Below are positions 33,887 through 42,636 of a stretch of 64,000 nucleotides of DNA, one piece after another. The position numbers and the translations under genes were made by a program. Source of the stretch: Gaiellasilicea sp963784895 (GTDB lineage Bacteria > Actinomycetota > Thermoleophilia > Gaiellales > Gaiellaceae); NCBI GenBank assembly GCA_963784895.1, contig CAWATM010000006.1:62001-126000 (forward strand), given 5' to 3'. Every line of letters starts with the position of its first letter. The stretch's first letter is position 1. The notes under the pieces were generated by a model that was given only the letters and a program-made list of their open reading frames with translations, was not told where the DNA came from and did no database searches.

Positions 33887-34573
33887 GTGAACCGCCGCCA
33901 CGTCGACTGCCGCCCCGAGCCGGCATATCTCGCCGGCCACGCCCCCGGAGCGGCGCACGCCGATCCCGAGCGCGACCTGACCGGAACGGACGGCGGCGGC
34001 CGTCACCCCCTGCCGACCGCGGACGCGTTCGCCGCCTGGGCAACCGCCGCCGGGATCGGCCCCGGCACGCATGTCGTGGCCTACGACGACGGCACCGGCT
34101 GGGCGGCACGGCTCTGGTGGCTCCTGCGCCACTTCGGCCACGACGACGCCGAGGTGGCGGCGTTCGATCCGAGCGGCCCGCTGGCGCAGGGCAAGGAGAC
34201 GATCGAGCCGGCGACGTTCACACCCCGCCGCCGTCGCGGCGACACCGCCGACGCGACGGAGCTGCTCGGGCGGCTCGGCGACCCGGCCCTGACGCTCGTC
34301 GACGCCCGCGCGCCCGAGCGCTGGCGCGGGGAGGTCGAGCCGATCGATCCCGTCGCGGGACGGATCCCCGGCGCGCACAACCGCTACTTCCTCGACAGCT
34401 CGCCGCTGCCCTCCGAGCTGCTCGCAGCGGACGACCTCGTCGTCTACTGCGGCTCCGGCGTGACGGCGTGTGCCGTCCTCTACGACCTCCGGCTCGCCGG
34501 CCGCGACGACGCCAGGCTCTACCCCGGGTCGTTCAGCGAGTGGTACGCGCTCGGGCCGGTCGAGCGGGACTGA
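33887..34573 (+). CDS. Tandem rhodanese-domain sulfurtransferase
   Basis: 228 aa with two rhodanese-like domains. The N-terminal domain (about 1-100) is inactive and degenerate; the C-terminal one has the active-site loop CGSGVTA with the persulfide-forming Cys near residue 190. CGSGVT is the loop type of 3-mercaptopyruvate sulfurtransferases; typical members are about 280 aa, so this one is trimmed at the N-terminus. GTG start. Divergent from argG with a 53-bp spacer. Confidence 0.85.
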   Translation: MNRRHVDCRPEPAYLAGHAPGAAHADPERDLTGTDGGGRHPLPTADAFAAWATAAGIGPGTHVVAYDDGTGWAARLWWLLRHFGHDDAEVAAFDPSGPLAQGKETIEPATFTPRRRRGDTADATELLGRLGDPALTLVDARAPERWRGEVEPIDPVAGRIPGAHNRYFLDSSPLPSELLAADDLVVYCGSGVTACAVLYDLRLAGRDDARLYPGSFSEWYALGPVERD

Positions 34574-34574
34574 C

Positions 34575-35075
34575 CTACGCGACCGTCGCGGCCAGGTCGT
34601 GCGCTCGGTGCGACGAGATCCCGTTCCGCTGCGCCCGCACGAGCTCGTGCTCGCCGTCCTCGAGCTCGACGAGCGGGAGCAGCGAGACGTCACGCAGCCG
34701 GAGCCGGACCGATAGGCCCTCGGTCGCGAAGTACGGGCTGAGCTCGTTGGCGAGCACGCCGCTGAACGGCCCGCTTCTCCACCCGTCGTCGTCGTGCCAG
34801 AGCTCGCCGAGGGCTGTGACATCCTCCTTGCTCACCTCGATCCAGCTGCCGTAGCCAAAACGACCGTCCTCCTCGGGGATGGGCAGCTCCAGCAATCCGC
34901 GCACGAAGTGGCGGTCGCCGCTCGGGTCGTAGAGCACGGCGAAGTCCTCCTCGACCAAGGCACGCCGCCGCCGCTCGTCGTCGTCGAGGCGGAAGATCGG
35001 CTGCGGCAGCCCCAGCCGGATGTCGCGCGTCTCACCCGCGTGCGTCTCCCCACAGACAACGCAGGTGAAGCTCAC
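34575..35075 (-). CDS. DUF2199 domain protein
   Basis: 166 aa. Starts with a CxxC zinc-like knuckle (FTCVVCGETH) and continues with DIRLGLPQPIF, DDERRRR and the FGYGSWIEVS block that is typical of DUF2199. No catalytic motif recognised; function unknown. The GTG at 35075 is preferred because it starts just before the CxxC knuckle and one nt after the HNH gene stop. Co-directional with the HNH gene upstream. Confidence 0.7.
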   Translation of the reverse strand: MSFTCVVCGETHAGETRDIRLGLPQPIFRLDDDERRRRALVEEDFAVLYDPSGDRHFVRGLLELPIPEEDGRFGYGSWIEVSKEDVTALGELWHDDDGWRSGPFSGVLANELSPYFATEGLSVRLRLRDVSLLPLVELEDGEHELVRAQRNGISSHRAHDLAATVA

Positions 35076-35076
35076 G

Positions 35077-35589
35077 CTACGCGGCCGTCGCCGCACCCGG
35101 GAGGTAACGCTCCCAGCCTTGCGGAATCGCGGGTGTCGCCAGGTGGATGAAGAGCACAGGCGCCGGCGGCCGCGGGAGCCGTTGCAGGTGCAGGCCGGAG
35201 TCCTCGAGCAGCCGGTCGCCCTTGCGCAGGTTGCAGGGCGCGCAGGCCGTGACGACGTTTTCCCAGATCGACTCGCCGCCCTTCGAGCGCGGGATCACAT
35301 GGTCGAGGGTGAGCCGCCCCGACGACGTCCCGCAGTAGACGCAGCGCCAGCCGTCGCGGGCGAAGAGCGCGCGCCGCGAGATCTTCCGCTGGATCGCGCG
35401 CGGAACGCGAACGTACTGGACGAGGCGGATCACGTGCGGCCAGACGTAGGTGTCCGTCGCGGAGCGGAGGCCCTTCGGCAGGCTCTCGAGCACCTCGGCC
35501 TTTCCCTTCCAGACGAGCACGTGCGCCCGCCGAACCGAGCAGACGTTCAGCGGTTCGTAGCTCGCATTCAGGACGAGTACCTGTTGCAA
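35077..35589 (-). CDS. HNH endonuclease family protein
   Basis: 170 aa. The HNH/ββα-metal core is at about 78-125: CVYCG, LDHVIPRSKGG, the middle Asn, ACAPCN; the two Cys pairs form the structural zinc site. N-terminal LVLNASYEPLNVCSVRRAHVLVWKGKAE is typical of a widely conserved, chromosomally encoded group of HNH proteins of unclear role (not a homing enzyme by context). No R-M or phage genes nearby. Confidence 0.85.
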   Translation of the reverse strand: MQQVLVLNASYEPLNVCSVRRAHVLVWKGKAEVLESLPKGLRSATDTYVWPHVIRLVQYVRVPRAIQRKISRRALFARDGWRCVYCGTSSGRLTLDHVIPRSKGGESIWENVVTACAPCNLRKGDRLLEDSGLHLQRLPRPPAPVLFIHLATPAIPQGWERYLPGAATAA

Positions 35590-35685
35590 TTCGAACAGAG
35601 CGTACCAGCGAAAACGGCTTACGCTGGCGCTCTGGGGCGTACTGGCGGGGGCGCGGCCGGCCGAATGGCGGCGCCGGCGAATGCG

Positions 35686-36156
35686 TCAGCGGGCCATGGC
35701 GCGCTCGACGGCTTCCAGCTCCTCGGGGGAGAGCGCGATCGGGGCGCGGCCGCGGTCGAGCTCCTTGACGTAGAGGCGAGCGTAATCGCGGCCCTGGATC
35801 GCCGTCACGACCGTGCCGGTGCGGTTGTCGTCCAGGAAGGCGAACGACGCGGACTGGTGCCCGCCAGTGCCGGCATAGGCGTCGTAGCGGACGACGGCCG
35901 TGTTCGTCAGCGAGCCGTCGACGCGGCGGTCGACGCGCGAGAGCCCGGCTGCGATCTCGTCGACGGCGCGGTGGAGGTCGTCGATCCGGCCCTGGAGCGA
36001 GACGGCGAAGTCGACGAGGTCGGAGCGGCCCCCGCCGAGCAGCACGCGCTGCGCATTCCGCAGCCTGCGGACGCGGATCCAGAGCCAGAAGCAGAGGCCC
36101 AGCGCGACGGCGGCCGCAGCCGCCGCGGCGACCGCGACGATCAGCTCCGCGGACAG
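35686..36156 (-). CDS. DUF4446 family membrane-anchored protein (likely CTG start)
   Basis: The conserved DUF4446 body is clear (LLGGG-x-SDLVDF, VDRRVDGSLTNTAVVRYDAY, GGHQSASFAFLDDNRTG). Its only ATG/GTG/TTG start is GTG at 36045, but that would delete a hydrophobic helix (ELIVAVAAAAAAAVALGLCFWLW) that is in frame upstream and is expected for the family. The frame is bounded by the stop of the preceding gene at 36160-36162; the best start is CTG at 36156 with GGGAG 8 nt before it. 156 aa in that version. Function of the family is unknown. Confidence 0.68.
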   Translation of the reverse strand: MSAELIVAVAAAAAAAVALGLCFWLWIRVRRLRNAQRVLLGGGRSDLVDFAVSLQGRIDDLHRAVDEIAAGLSRVDRRVDGSLTNTAVVRYDAYAGTGGHQSASFAFLDDNRTGTVVTAIQGRDYARLYVKELDRGRAPIALSPEELEAVERAMAR

Positions 36157-36159
36157 GAT

Positions 36160-37317
36160 CTACGCTCCCAGCGAGAAGATGACCGGGTACTCGGCGGAGT
36201 TGTTGTTCGTCCGCTGCTCGCCGGGGACGGGGTCGACGTCGATCCGCATGATCCGCCGCTCGCCGAAGTCGACCGACGGGAAGTCCCGGAAGACGACTTG
36301 CTTCGTCTCGTCCGGGTTGATGATGTCGATCGTCTCCTTCTTCACGATCGGGGTCGGGCTCTGCTGAATCGTCAGCGTCACCTCGATCTTCACTTCCTGG
36401 CTGTTGCCGCCGTTCGCGACCGCGACCGCGAACGCGAGGTCGGTCGAGGCCTCGACGGTGTTCTCCGCCGACTCCGAGAGGACTTGCCCACCGGGGACGA
36501 CGGTGACCTGCTCGATGTTCGTCCCGTGCAGCCCGCTCGGCGTCCCGCCCGTCGAGCCGGAAGCAGCTGAGCCGTTGATCCGCTCCCAGATCGGCACCAT
36601 CGAACGGGTGCTCGCAAGATCGGGCGTCTGGACGAAGTTGGAGTCCGGCACCTCGACGCCGCTGATCTCCTCCTCCTGCAGTGTCGCGACCGACGGCTCC
36701 TTGAAGAGGTCGTCCCAGACGACGTCGCTCGCCGACAACCGCTCGGCCTGCGAGGCGAGCAGCGCTCCCGCCGCAGCCGCGTCCTTCGAGCCCTGCGTCC
36801 GCCGGAAGGCCTCGCCGAGACCCGCGAGGCCGTCGACGCGGAAGTTGAGCGAGTCGATCGAGCGCTCGTGCGAGTCGAAGAGCGGCCCCGGCGGATCGAG
36901 CTTGCGCGCGCGTTCGACGCCGATCTCCTGCTGCTGGACGAGGCCGGCCAGCTGCTTCTGCAGGTCGGCGGGCTTGATCCCGGGCGTCGTCAGCACATCG
37001 CTCAACTCGCGGCCGATCCGCTCGGAATCGCGGGCGACGGCCGACATGTCGGTCATGTAGCTGCTGTAGGCATCCTGCTTCGCGTCCTCCTGGCAGCTCT
37101 GCACCCAGAGCAACAACAGGACGACGATCAGGATCGCGAACGCGATCAGGCCGAGCAGGCGCAGCAGCGGCGTGAAGCCCGCGCGAGGGCGGATGGGGCC
37201 ACGCGGCAGCCGGGGTCCCCGCGGGCGCCGGATCGAGCGGTCGCTCCGCCCCGGTGCCTCCTGCGTCTCGGGCTCCTCGAAGAAGTCGAACTCGAAATCA
37301 GTGTCGCGGCTGCTCAT
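36160..37317 (-). CDS. Single-pass membrane protein with extracytoplasmic CARDB-like domain
   Basis: 385 aa, not assigned to a named family. Acidic then Arg/Pro-rich cytoplasmic N-terminus (1-48), one membrane helix at about 52-72 (LLGLIAFAILIVVLLLLW), an alpha-helical region (about 80-215) and a C-terminal beta domain (about 285-385) of CARDB/DUF11-like strands (VTVVPGGQVLSES..., KIEVTLTIQQS, RIDVDPVPGEQRTNNNS). Precedes and may be co-transcribed with the DUF4446 gene. Cell-envelope role is inferred. Confidence 0.7.
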   Translation of the reverse strand: MSSRDTDFEFDFFEEPETQEAPGRSDRSIRRPRGPRLPRGPIRPRAGFTPLLRLLGLIAFAILIVVLLLLWVQSCQEDAKQDAYSSYMTDMSAVARDSERIGRELSDVLTTPGIKPADLQKQLAGLVQQQEIGVERARKLDPPGPLFDSHERSIDSLNFRVDGLAGLGEAFRRTQGSKDAAAAGALLASQAERLSASDVVWDDLFKEPSVATLQEEEISGVEVPDSNFVQTPDLASTRSMVPIWERINGSAASGSTGGTPSGLHGTNIEQVTVVPGGQVLSESAENTVEASTDLAFAVAVANGGNSQEVKIEVTLTIQQSPTPIVKKETIDIINPDETKQVVFRDFPSVDFGERRIMRIDVDPVPGEQRTNNNSAEYPVIFSLGA

Positions 37318-37417
37318 GGCAAGCGGTGGAACGAGGCCACTGTAACGGGTGCTTCGGTCGTGACCGGGCGGTCCAAGGGCAGGAAACGCTCAGGCCGCGG
37401 CCAACCCGGGAGAAGTC

Positions 37418-39064
37418 GTGTCCGCCGCTGCTCATGCGCTTCCCCGCGGGGAGCTCGTCCTCGACCGCTATCGGCCGCTGCGCCCGCTCGGCAGCGGCGG
37501 CTCCGGCTCGGTCTGGCTCGCGCGCGACGAGCGGAACGGGCTCGACGTGGCGCTGAAGATCGTTCCGCGCGAAGGAAAGGCCGCACACCGCGCCGAGCGC
37601 GAGGCGGAGGCAGCCGCGCGGCTGCGGCACGAACGCTGTCTGCGCGCATACGGCTTCGGCAGCGACTCCGGTCACGTCTACATCGCATACGAGTACGTCG
37701 GCGGCCGCACGCTGCGCGAAGCGATGCGCGGCGGCGAGCTGCGCGACGGCCAGGCGATCGAGGCGGCGGCGCAGATCCTCGACGGCCTCGCGCACGCGCA
37801 TAGCCGCGGGATCATCCACCGCGACGTCAAGCCGTCGAACGTCCTCCTCGCCGAGGACGACGCGATCTCGGTGCGGCTGCTCGACTTCGGCCTCGCGCAG
37901 TTCGACGAGGCCGAGACACTGACTGCGGTCGGCGACGTCCCCGGCACGCTCGCCTACATCTCGCCAGAGCGCCTCCGCGGTGAGGAGGCCTGCGCGGCGA
38001 GCGATGTCTGGGCGGTCGGGATCCTCCTCTGGGAAGCACTCGCCGGCAAGCATCCGTTCTGGGGCGTCCCGCTGCCGCAGATGGCCGGAACGATCGAGGC
38101 CGGCTGCCCGCCGCTCCAGCCCGAACGGCCGGACCTGCCAAAGCGGCTGCTGGCCGCGATCTCGCACGCGGTTGCGCGCGACCCGGGCAAACGGCCTCCC
38201 GCTGCAGCACTGGCGAACGAGCTCCGGAGCGCGCTCGCGGGGGGCAGGCGTTCGACGAAGGTCGAAAGTGTTGTTTCACCACAAGCGCTGGTCCCGCGGC
38301 TTGCTCCGGCGGCGGTCGCAGGCGGCGCCGCGCTCGTCGGCGGGACGGCGCTGCCGTTCTTCCCGACGGGCTGGGCGCCCGCGCTCGCGGCCGTGGCGGC
38401 GCTCGCTGCGTTCCGCTCGCCGCGCGCCGGGCTCGCGCTCGCACTGGCGGCGCCGGTGCTCCCGCTGGGCAACCATGCGCTCGGGCTGGCGCTGCTCTAC
38501 AGCGTGCTCGCGCTCGGCTGGCTCGCCCTCTCCTGGCGCGATGCGCGCTGGGGGCTCGCGTTCCTCGCCGGGCCGGCGCTCGCCGCCGTCGGCCTGCTCG
38601 CGCTCGTCCCCGTCGCAGTCGCCGGCGCGAGCGGTGCCCTCCGCCGCGCCGCCCAGGCGCTTGCCGCCGTCGCCGTCGCGGGTGCCGTCGCAGGGCTGCG
38701 CGGAGTCGAGCTTCCGTTCGCGCAGGGAGCCGCGCCGCCGCTCGGCCTCGCCGGGGCCGAGAGCGCCATCGCCGCTGCCGCAGCGCTCGTCGAGGCGGTT
38801 CCGCCTGGGCTCGCGCTCGCAGCTGCGGGACTCGCCGGCATCGCCGCTGCTCTCCCGTACGCACGCACGCCGTGGCAGATCGCCGGTGTCGGCGTCGGCA
38901 TGCTCGCGGCCACGCTGCTGCTCGTCCCGGCCGCGCCCGCATTGCCGCTCGTTCTCGCCGCCTGGCTGACCGTCGCCGTCCTCGCGCTGCGCGCCAGCGG
39001 TCTCTCCGGCACGTTGCTCGCGGTGCGTCGTCCGGCGGAACAGGAGGCCGCTGGCGAGCGTTAG
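37418..39064 (+). CDS. Serine/threonine protein kinase with polytopic C-terminal membrane domain
   Basis: 548 aa. Kinase domain about 17-275: Gly loop LGSGGSGSVW, Lys47, catalytic HRDVKPSN (Asp136), DFG 156-158, SPE activation segment. A short linker leads to about 250 hydrophobic residues (about 290-540) making roughly eight to ten membrane helices rich in Ala/Leu, unlike the usual single helix plus sensor of bacterial kinases. The membrane part has no named domain I recognise. GTG start. It precedes fhaA by 32 nt and may phosphorylate the FHA-domain proteins. Confidence 0.87.
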   Translation: MSAAAHALPRGELVLDRYRPLRPLGSGGSGSVWLARDERNGLDVALKIVPREGKAAHRAEREAEAAARLRHERCLRAYGFGSDSGHVYIAYEYVGGRTLREAMRGGELRDGQAIEAAAQILDGLAHAHSRGIIHRDVKPSNVLLAEDDAISVRLLDFGLAQFDEAETLTAVGDVPGTLAYISPERLRGEEACAASDVWAVGILLWEALAGKHPFWGVPLPQMAGTIEAGCPPLQPERPDLPKRLLAAISHAVARDPGKRPPAAALANELRSALAGGRRSTKVESVVSPQALVPRLAPAAVAGGAALVGGTALPFFPTGWAPALAAVAALAAFRSPRAGLALALAAPVLPLGNHALGLALLYSVLALGWLALSWRDARWGLAFLAGPALAAVGLLALVPVAVAGASGALRRAAQALAAVAVAGAVAGLRGVELPFAQGAAPPLGLAGAESAIAAAAALVEAVPPGLALAAAGLAGIAAALPYARTPWQIAGVGVGMLAATLLLVPAAPALPLVLAAWLTVAVLALRASGLSGTLLAVRRPAEQEAAGER

Positions 39065-39096
39065 ACTCGGCTCCCGGGGGCATCAACCCCGTCGCC

Positions 39097-39882
39097 ATGA
39101 GTGTCCTCCGGAGCATCGAGCAGAAGATCGAAGGCCTTTTCGAGGGGATGTTCGGCCGCGCCTTCCGCACGCACGTGCAGCCGGTCGAGCTGGCGCGCAA
39201 GCTCGCGAAGGAGATGGACGAGCACCGGACGATCTCCGTCTCGCGCGTGTACGTCCCGAACGAGTATTCGGTCTACCTCTCCGAGGCCGACCGGGAGCAG
39301 TTCACCGGCTACGAGGGCTCGCTCGTCGGCGAGCTCCAGGATCACCTGACCGAGCACGCGAGGCGGGAGAGCTACGCGATGCTGACGCCCCCGCGCGTGC
39401 TGATGCTGACCGACGCCGATCTCTCGATCGGCGAGTTCGGGATCGCCACGCGGATGGTGCAGCCGGAGGGCAGGCGCGGGCCGCAGCTCGACGAGCCGGA
39501 CGCACAGGTCGAGCCGGGCGCGACGATGATCTACAAGGCAAAGCCGCCGCAGCCGACCGAGGCGGTCTCGCCGGCAGAGCTCGGGCTCGAAGACGAGACG
39601 TTCTCGCTGACGCTGAACGGCCGCACGCATGCGCTCGAAGGCGCCAAGATCGTGCTCGGGCGCTCGAAGGACAGCGACATCCAGGTCGAGGACGCCAACG
39701 TCTCGCGCAGGCACGCCGAGCTCCGCCGCGAAGGCGGAGCCTGGTGGCTCGTCGACCTCGACTCGACGAACGGCACCGAGCTGAACGGCAAGCGCGTCAA
39801 GCGGTCGAAGCTGGACGAGGGCGACACGATCACCCTCGGCGCCTCCGACCTCGTCTTCCGCAAGCGGAAGGCCGGCGGTTGA
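39097..39882 (+). CDS. fhaA: FhaA-like protein (DUF3662 plus FHA domain)
   Basis: 261 aa. N-terminal DUF3662 domain (about 1-120; IEQKIEGLFEGMFGRAF, VYVPNEYSVYLS), a linker, then an FHA phosphothreonine-binding domain at about 170-255 with the conserved GRSKDSDIQ, NVSRRHAEL and DSTNGTELNG motifs. In actinobacteria FhaA binds phosphorylated MviN/kinases and restrains peptidoglycan synthesis. ATG at 39097 chosen over the longer frame, which lies in the kinase gene. TTGA overlap with fhaB. Confidence 0.92.
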   Translation: MSVLRSIEQKIEGLFEGMFGRAFRTHVQPVELARKLAKEMDEHRTISVSRVYVPNEYSVYLSEADREQFTGYEGSLVGELQDHLTEHARRESYAMLTPPRVLMLTDADLSIGEFGIATRMVQPEGRRGPQLDEPDAQVEPGATMIYKAKPPQPTEAVSPAELGLEDETFSLTLNGRTHALEGAKIVLGRSKDSDIQVEDANVSRRHAELRREGGAWWLVDLDSTNGTELNGKRVKRSKLDEGDTITLGASDLVFRKRKAGG

Positions 39883-40355
39883 ATATCGCGGTCGACGAGG
39901 CGCTGCTCGCGCTCAAGATCGGCTTCATCGTCCTGCTCTACCTCTTCATCTGGCGCATTGTCCGCAGTGCGAGCCGCGACCTTCGCGTCGGCCCGGCGCA
40001 GGACAGCATGATCATCAGCCCCGGCGAGGCGGCGAGCCTCGGGCTCGCGTCGGCGAGGCGCGCGAAGCTCGTCGTGCTCAAGAGCCCGGCGCTCGACGCG
40101 GGCGAGGAGGTGCCGGTCGACTCGCTCCCGGTGGCGATCGGGCGCGGCGGCCAGAACGAGATCCCGCTCGAAGGCGACGAGTTCGCCTCCGCACAGCACG
40201 CCCGCTTCGAGTCGAAGCGCGACGGGCTCTGGGTCGAGGACATCGGCTCGACGAACGGCACGTTCGTCAACGGCGCCCGCGTGACGACGCCACGGCGGCT
40301 CGCCAAGGGGGATGTCGTCCGCGTCGGCCAGACCGACTTCCGGGTCGAGGTCTGA
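39879..40355 (+). CDS. fhaB: FhaB/FipA-like FHA-domain membrane protein
   Basis: 158 aa. N-terminal membrane helix (about 10-28, ALKIGFIVLLYLFIW) and C-terminal FHA domain with IGRGGQNEI, SAQHARFE and DIGSTNGTFVNG. TTG start overlaps the fhaA stop (TTGA). In mycobacteria FhaB/FipA links kinase signalling to FtsZ and cell division. Its TGA stop shares the A of the next gene's ATG. Confidence 0.9.
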   Translation: MNIAVDEALLALKIGFIVLLYLFIWRIVRSASRDLRVGPAQDSMIISPGEAASLGLASARRAKLVVLKSPALDAGEEVPVDSLPVAIGRGGQNEIPLEGDEFASAQHARFESKRDGLWVEDIGSTNGTFVNGARVTTPRRLAKGDVVRVGQTDFRVEV

Positions 40356-41317
40356 TGCTCGCCGGCTACACGGGCGTGACCGACCCCGGGCGCCGCCGGC
40401 GCAGGAACGAGGACGCGTACGTCGCCGTGCCGCCGCTCTTCGCGATCGCGGACGGGATGGGCGGCGCCCAGGCCGGCGAGGTCGCGTCCGGGCTCGCCGC
40501 CGCCGTGCTCGAGGAAGCGACCGGCGACGACCGCGGCGAGGAACGCGTCGCGGCGCTGATCCAGGAGGCGAACCGGCGCGTCTTCCAGCGCTCGAACGAG
40601 GACGCGACGACCTCAGGGATGGGAACGACGATGACGGTCGCGCTCGTCGACAACGCCGACGGCACGATCGCGTTCGGCCACGTCGGCGACTCGCGCGCGT
40701 ACCGCGTCCGCGACGGCGAGCTGGAGCAGTTGACGGACGACCACTCGCTCGTCGGTGAGCTCGTGCGCAGCGGCAGGCTCTCGCCCGAGGAGGCCGAGAC
40801 GCATCCGCAGCGCTCCGTGATCACGCGGGCGCTCGGCACCGAGCCGGACGTCGACGTCGACACGTTCACGGTCGAGGCCGAGCAGGGCGACATCTATCTG
40901 CTCTGCTCGGACGGGCTCACGGACATGATCTCGCAGCGCGACATCCTCGCCCTCGTCGAGGAGAGCTCGGAGCTGGACGCGGCGGCGCGCGCGCTCGTGA
41001 ACGCCGCCAACGCCGGCGGCGGCGAGGACAACATCACCGTCGTCCTCTTCCAGATCGACGGCGGGGACGGCGCAGCCGACCCCGGCGAGACCGCGCGGAT
41101 GCCCGTGGCGACCCAGCCCGACCACGACGACGAGGACACGCTCTCACCGCTCGACGCCGTACCCGCCGTCGACACGGCCGTGATCCCCGCCGCTGCGATC
41201 GAAGAGCACCTGCAGCAGGTGGAGCGTGAGCCGCGCCGCCGGATCCTGCCGCTTGTGCTGCTGATCGTCATCCTCGTCGCGCTCGTCGCGCTCGCACTCT
41301 GGGGGCTGACCCGCTGA
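40355..41317 (+). CDS. pstP: PP2C-family serine/threonine phosphatase
   Basis: 320 aa, counterpart of the kinases here. PPM motifs: GRRRRRNEDAY, ADGMGGAQAGE, GDSRAYRVRDG, SDGLTDMI and GGEDNITVV, supplying the metal-binding Asp residues. The catalytic domain ends near 235; an acidic linker and a C-terminal membrane helix (about 295-318, ILPLVLLIVILVALVALALW) anchor it. This phosphatase reverses PASTA-kinase phosphorylation in related bacteria. Confidence 0.95.
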   Translation: MLAGYTGVTDPGRRRRRNEDAYVAVPPLFAIADGMGGAQAGEVASGLAAAVLEEATGDDRGEERVAALIQEANRRVFQRSNEDATTSGMGTTMTVALVDNADGTIAFGHVGDSRAYRVRDGELEQLTDDHSLVGELVRSGRLSPEEAETHPQRSVITRALGTEPDVDVDTFTVEAEQGDIYLLCSDGLTDMISQRDILALVEESSELDAAARALVNAANAGGGEDNITVVLFQIDGGDGAADPGETARMPVATQPDHDDEDTLSPLDAVPAVDTAVIPAAAIEEHLQQVEREPRRRILPLVLLIVILVALVALALWGLTR

Positions 41318-42636
41318 GCTTCAGAAACCGTGAGCTGCTGAACCTGATCGCCGTGGGCCTGCTCACGGCGATCGGCTTTGCGAGTGTCTACATCGCCGGC
41401 TCGGAGCCGTCCGAGGTCGACGCCGGCTCGCTCACCTACGCCGGGATCTTCATGGCGCTCTACCTGGCGGCGCACTTCGTCGTCCGCTACGCCACGCCCT
41501 TCGCCGACCCGGTGCTGCTGCCGCTGGCGGCGCTGCTCTCGGCGATCGGGGTGACGCTGATCTACCGACTCGAGCCCGACGACGCCTTCCGCCAAAGCCT
41601 CTGGATCGTGATCGGCGTCGCTCTCTTCGCACTGACGCTCCTCGCCTTCCGCCGCGACTACCGCATCCTCGAGCAGTACAAGTACCTGTTCGGGATCACG
41701 GCGATCCTGCTGATGATGCTGCCGGCGCTCCCGGGCTTCGGCCAGACGATCAACGGCGCCCGCCTGTGGGTCAAAGTCGGTTCCTTCCAGTTCCAGCCCG
41801 GGGAGCTGGCGAAGATCTTCCTGATCGTCTTCCTCGCCGGCTACCTGCGCGACAAGCGGGAGGTGCTGGCGCAAGGGCGGCTGAAGGACTTCGGGCCGCT
41901 GCTGCTGATCTGGGGCGCGGCGATGCTCGTCCTCGTCCAGACGAACGACCTCGGCAGCGCGCTGCTCCAGTTCGGGATCTTCCTCGCGATGCTGTACGTC
42001 GCCACGGGCCGCGCCGCGTACGCGCTGGCCGGGCTGGCGCTCTTCGTCGGCGGCGCCGCCCTCGTCTACCGCTACGTCGGCCACGTGCAAGAGCGCGTGA
42101 CGATCTGGCTGAGCCCCTGGACCGACGATCCCGTCTTCTGCGCCCAGACCGGCGAGCTCGCGCTCCGCCAGGACTGCGGCTCCTTCCAGCTCGTCAAGAG
42201 CCTCTACTCGATCGGCAACGGCGGCTTCGCCGGCACGGGCCTCGGCAAGGGCACGTTCACGACCACGAACGGCGACCCGATCATCCCGTACCTGAACACC
42301 GACTTCATCTACTCGGCGATCGCGCAGGAGCTGGGGCTCGTCGGCGCCGCCGGTCTGCTGCTCGTGTTCATGCTCTTCGTCGCACGGGGCTTCCGGGTGG
42401 CGCTGCTCGCCGACGACGGCTTCTCGAAGCTGCTCGCCGCCGGGCTCACGTTCGGCCTCGCCCTGCAGACGTTCATCATCGTCGGCGGCGTCCTCCGCGT
42501 GATCCCGCTGACGGGGATCACGCTGCCGTTCGTCTCCTACGGCGGCTCGAGCGTCGTCGCCAACTTCATCCTGCTGGCCCTGCTGCTGCTCGTCTCCAAC
42601 CGCGCCAACATGCAGGCGACCCGAGCCCGGACGTGA
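41314..42636 (+). CDS. SEDS-family peptidoglycan glycosyltransferase (FtsW/RodA type)
   Basis: Polymerises lipid II into glycan strands at the membrane. About ten helices; SEDS landmarks PGFGQTINGARLWVKVGSFQFQPGELAKI, the extracytoplasmic loop with DFIYSAIAQELGL, and GITLPFVSYGGSS near the end. The first ATG/GTG/TTG is GTG at 41353, but the preceding in-frame residues (SFRNRELLNLIA) match the usual N-terminus; the CTG at 41314 overlaps the pstP stop (CTGA) and gives 440 aa. I prefer it, with moderate confidence. Overlaps the PBP gene as GTGA. Confidence 0.93.
   Translation: MSFRNRELLNLIAVGLLTAIGFASVYIAGSEPSEVDAGSLTYAGIFMALYLAAHFVVRYATPFADPVLLPLAALLSAIGVTLIYRLEPDDAFRQSLWIVIGVALFALTLLAFRRDYRILEQYKYLFGITAILLMMLPALPGFGQTINGARLWVKVGSFQFQPGELAKIFLIVFLAGYLRDKREVLAQGRLKDFGPLLLIWGAAMLVLVQTNDLGSALLQFGIFLAMLYVATGRAAYALAGLALFVGGAALVYRYVGHVQERVTIWLSPWTDDPVFCAQTGELALRQDCGSFQLVKSLYSIGNGGFAGTGLGKGTFTTTNGDPIIPYLNTDFIYSAIAQELGLVGAAGLLLVFMLFVARGFRVALLADDGFSKLLAAGLTFGLALQTFIIVGGVLRVIPLTGITLPFVSYGGSSVVANFILLALLLLVSNRANMQATRART

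Noticed and set aside
36157..36162. In-frame TAG between the 385-aa membrane protein and DUF4446 as programmed readthrough
   Set aside because: A separate CTG start with a Shine-Dalgarno is simpler, and the two proteins have independent membrane anchors. Noted only as an alternative.
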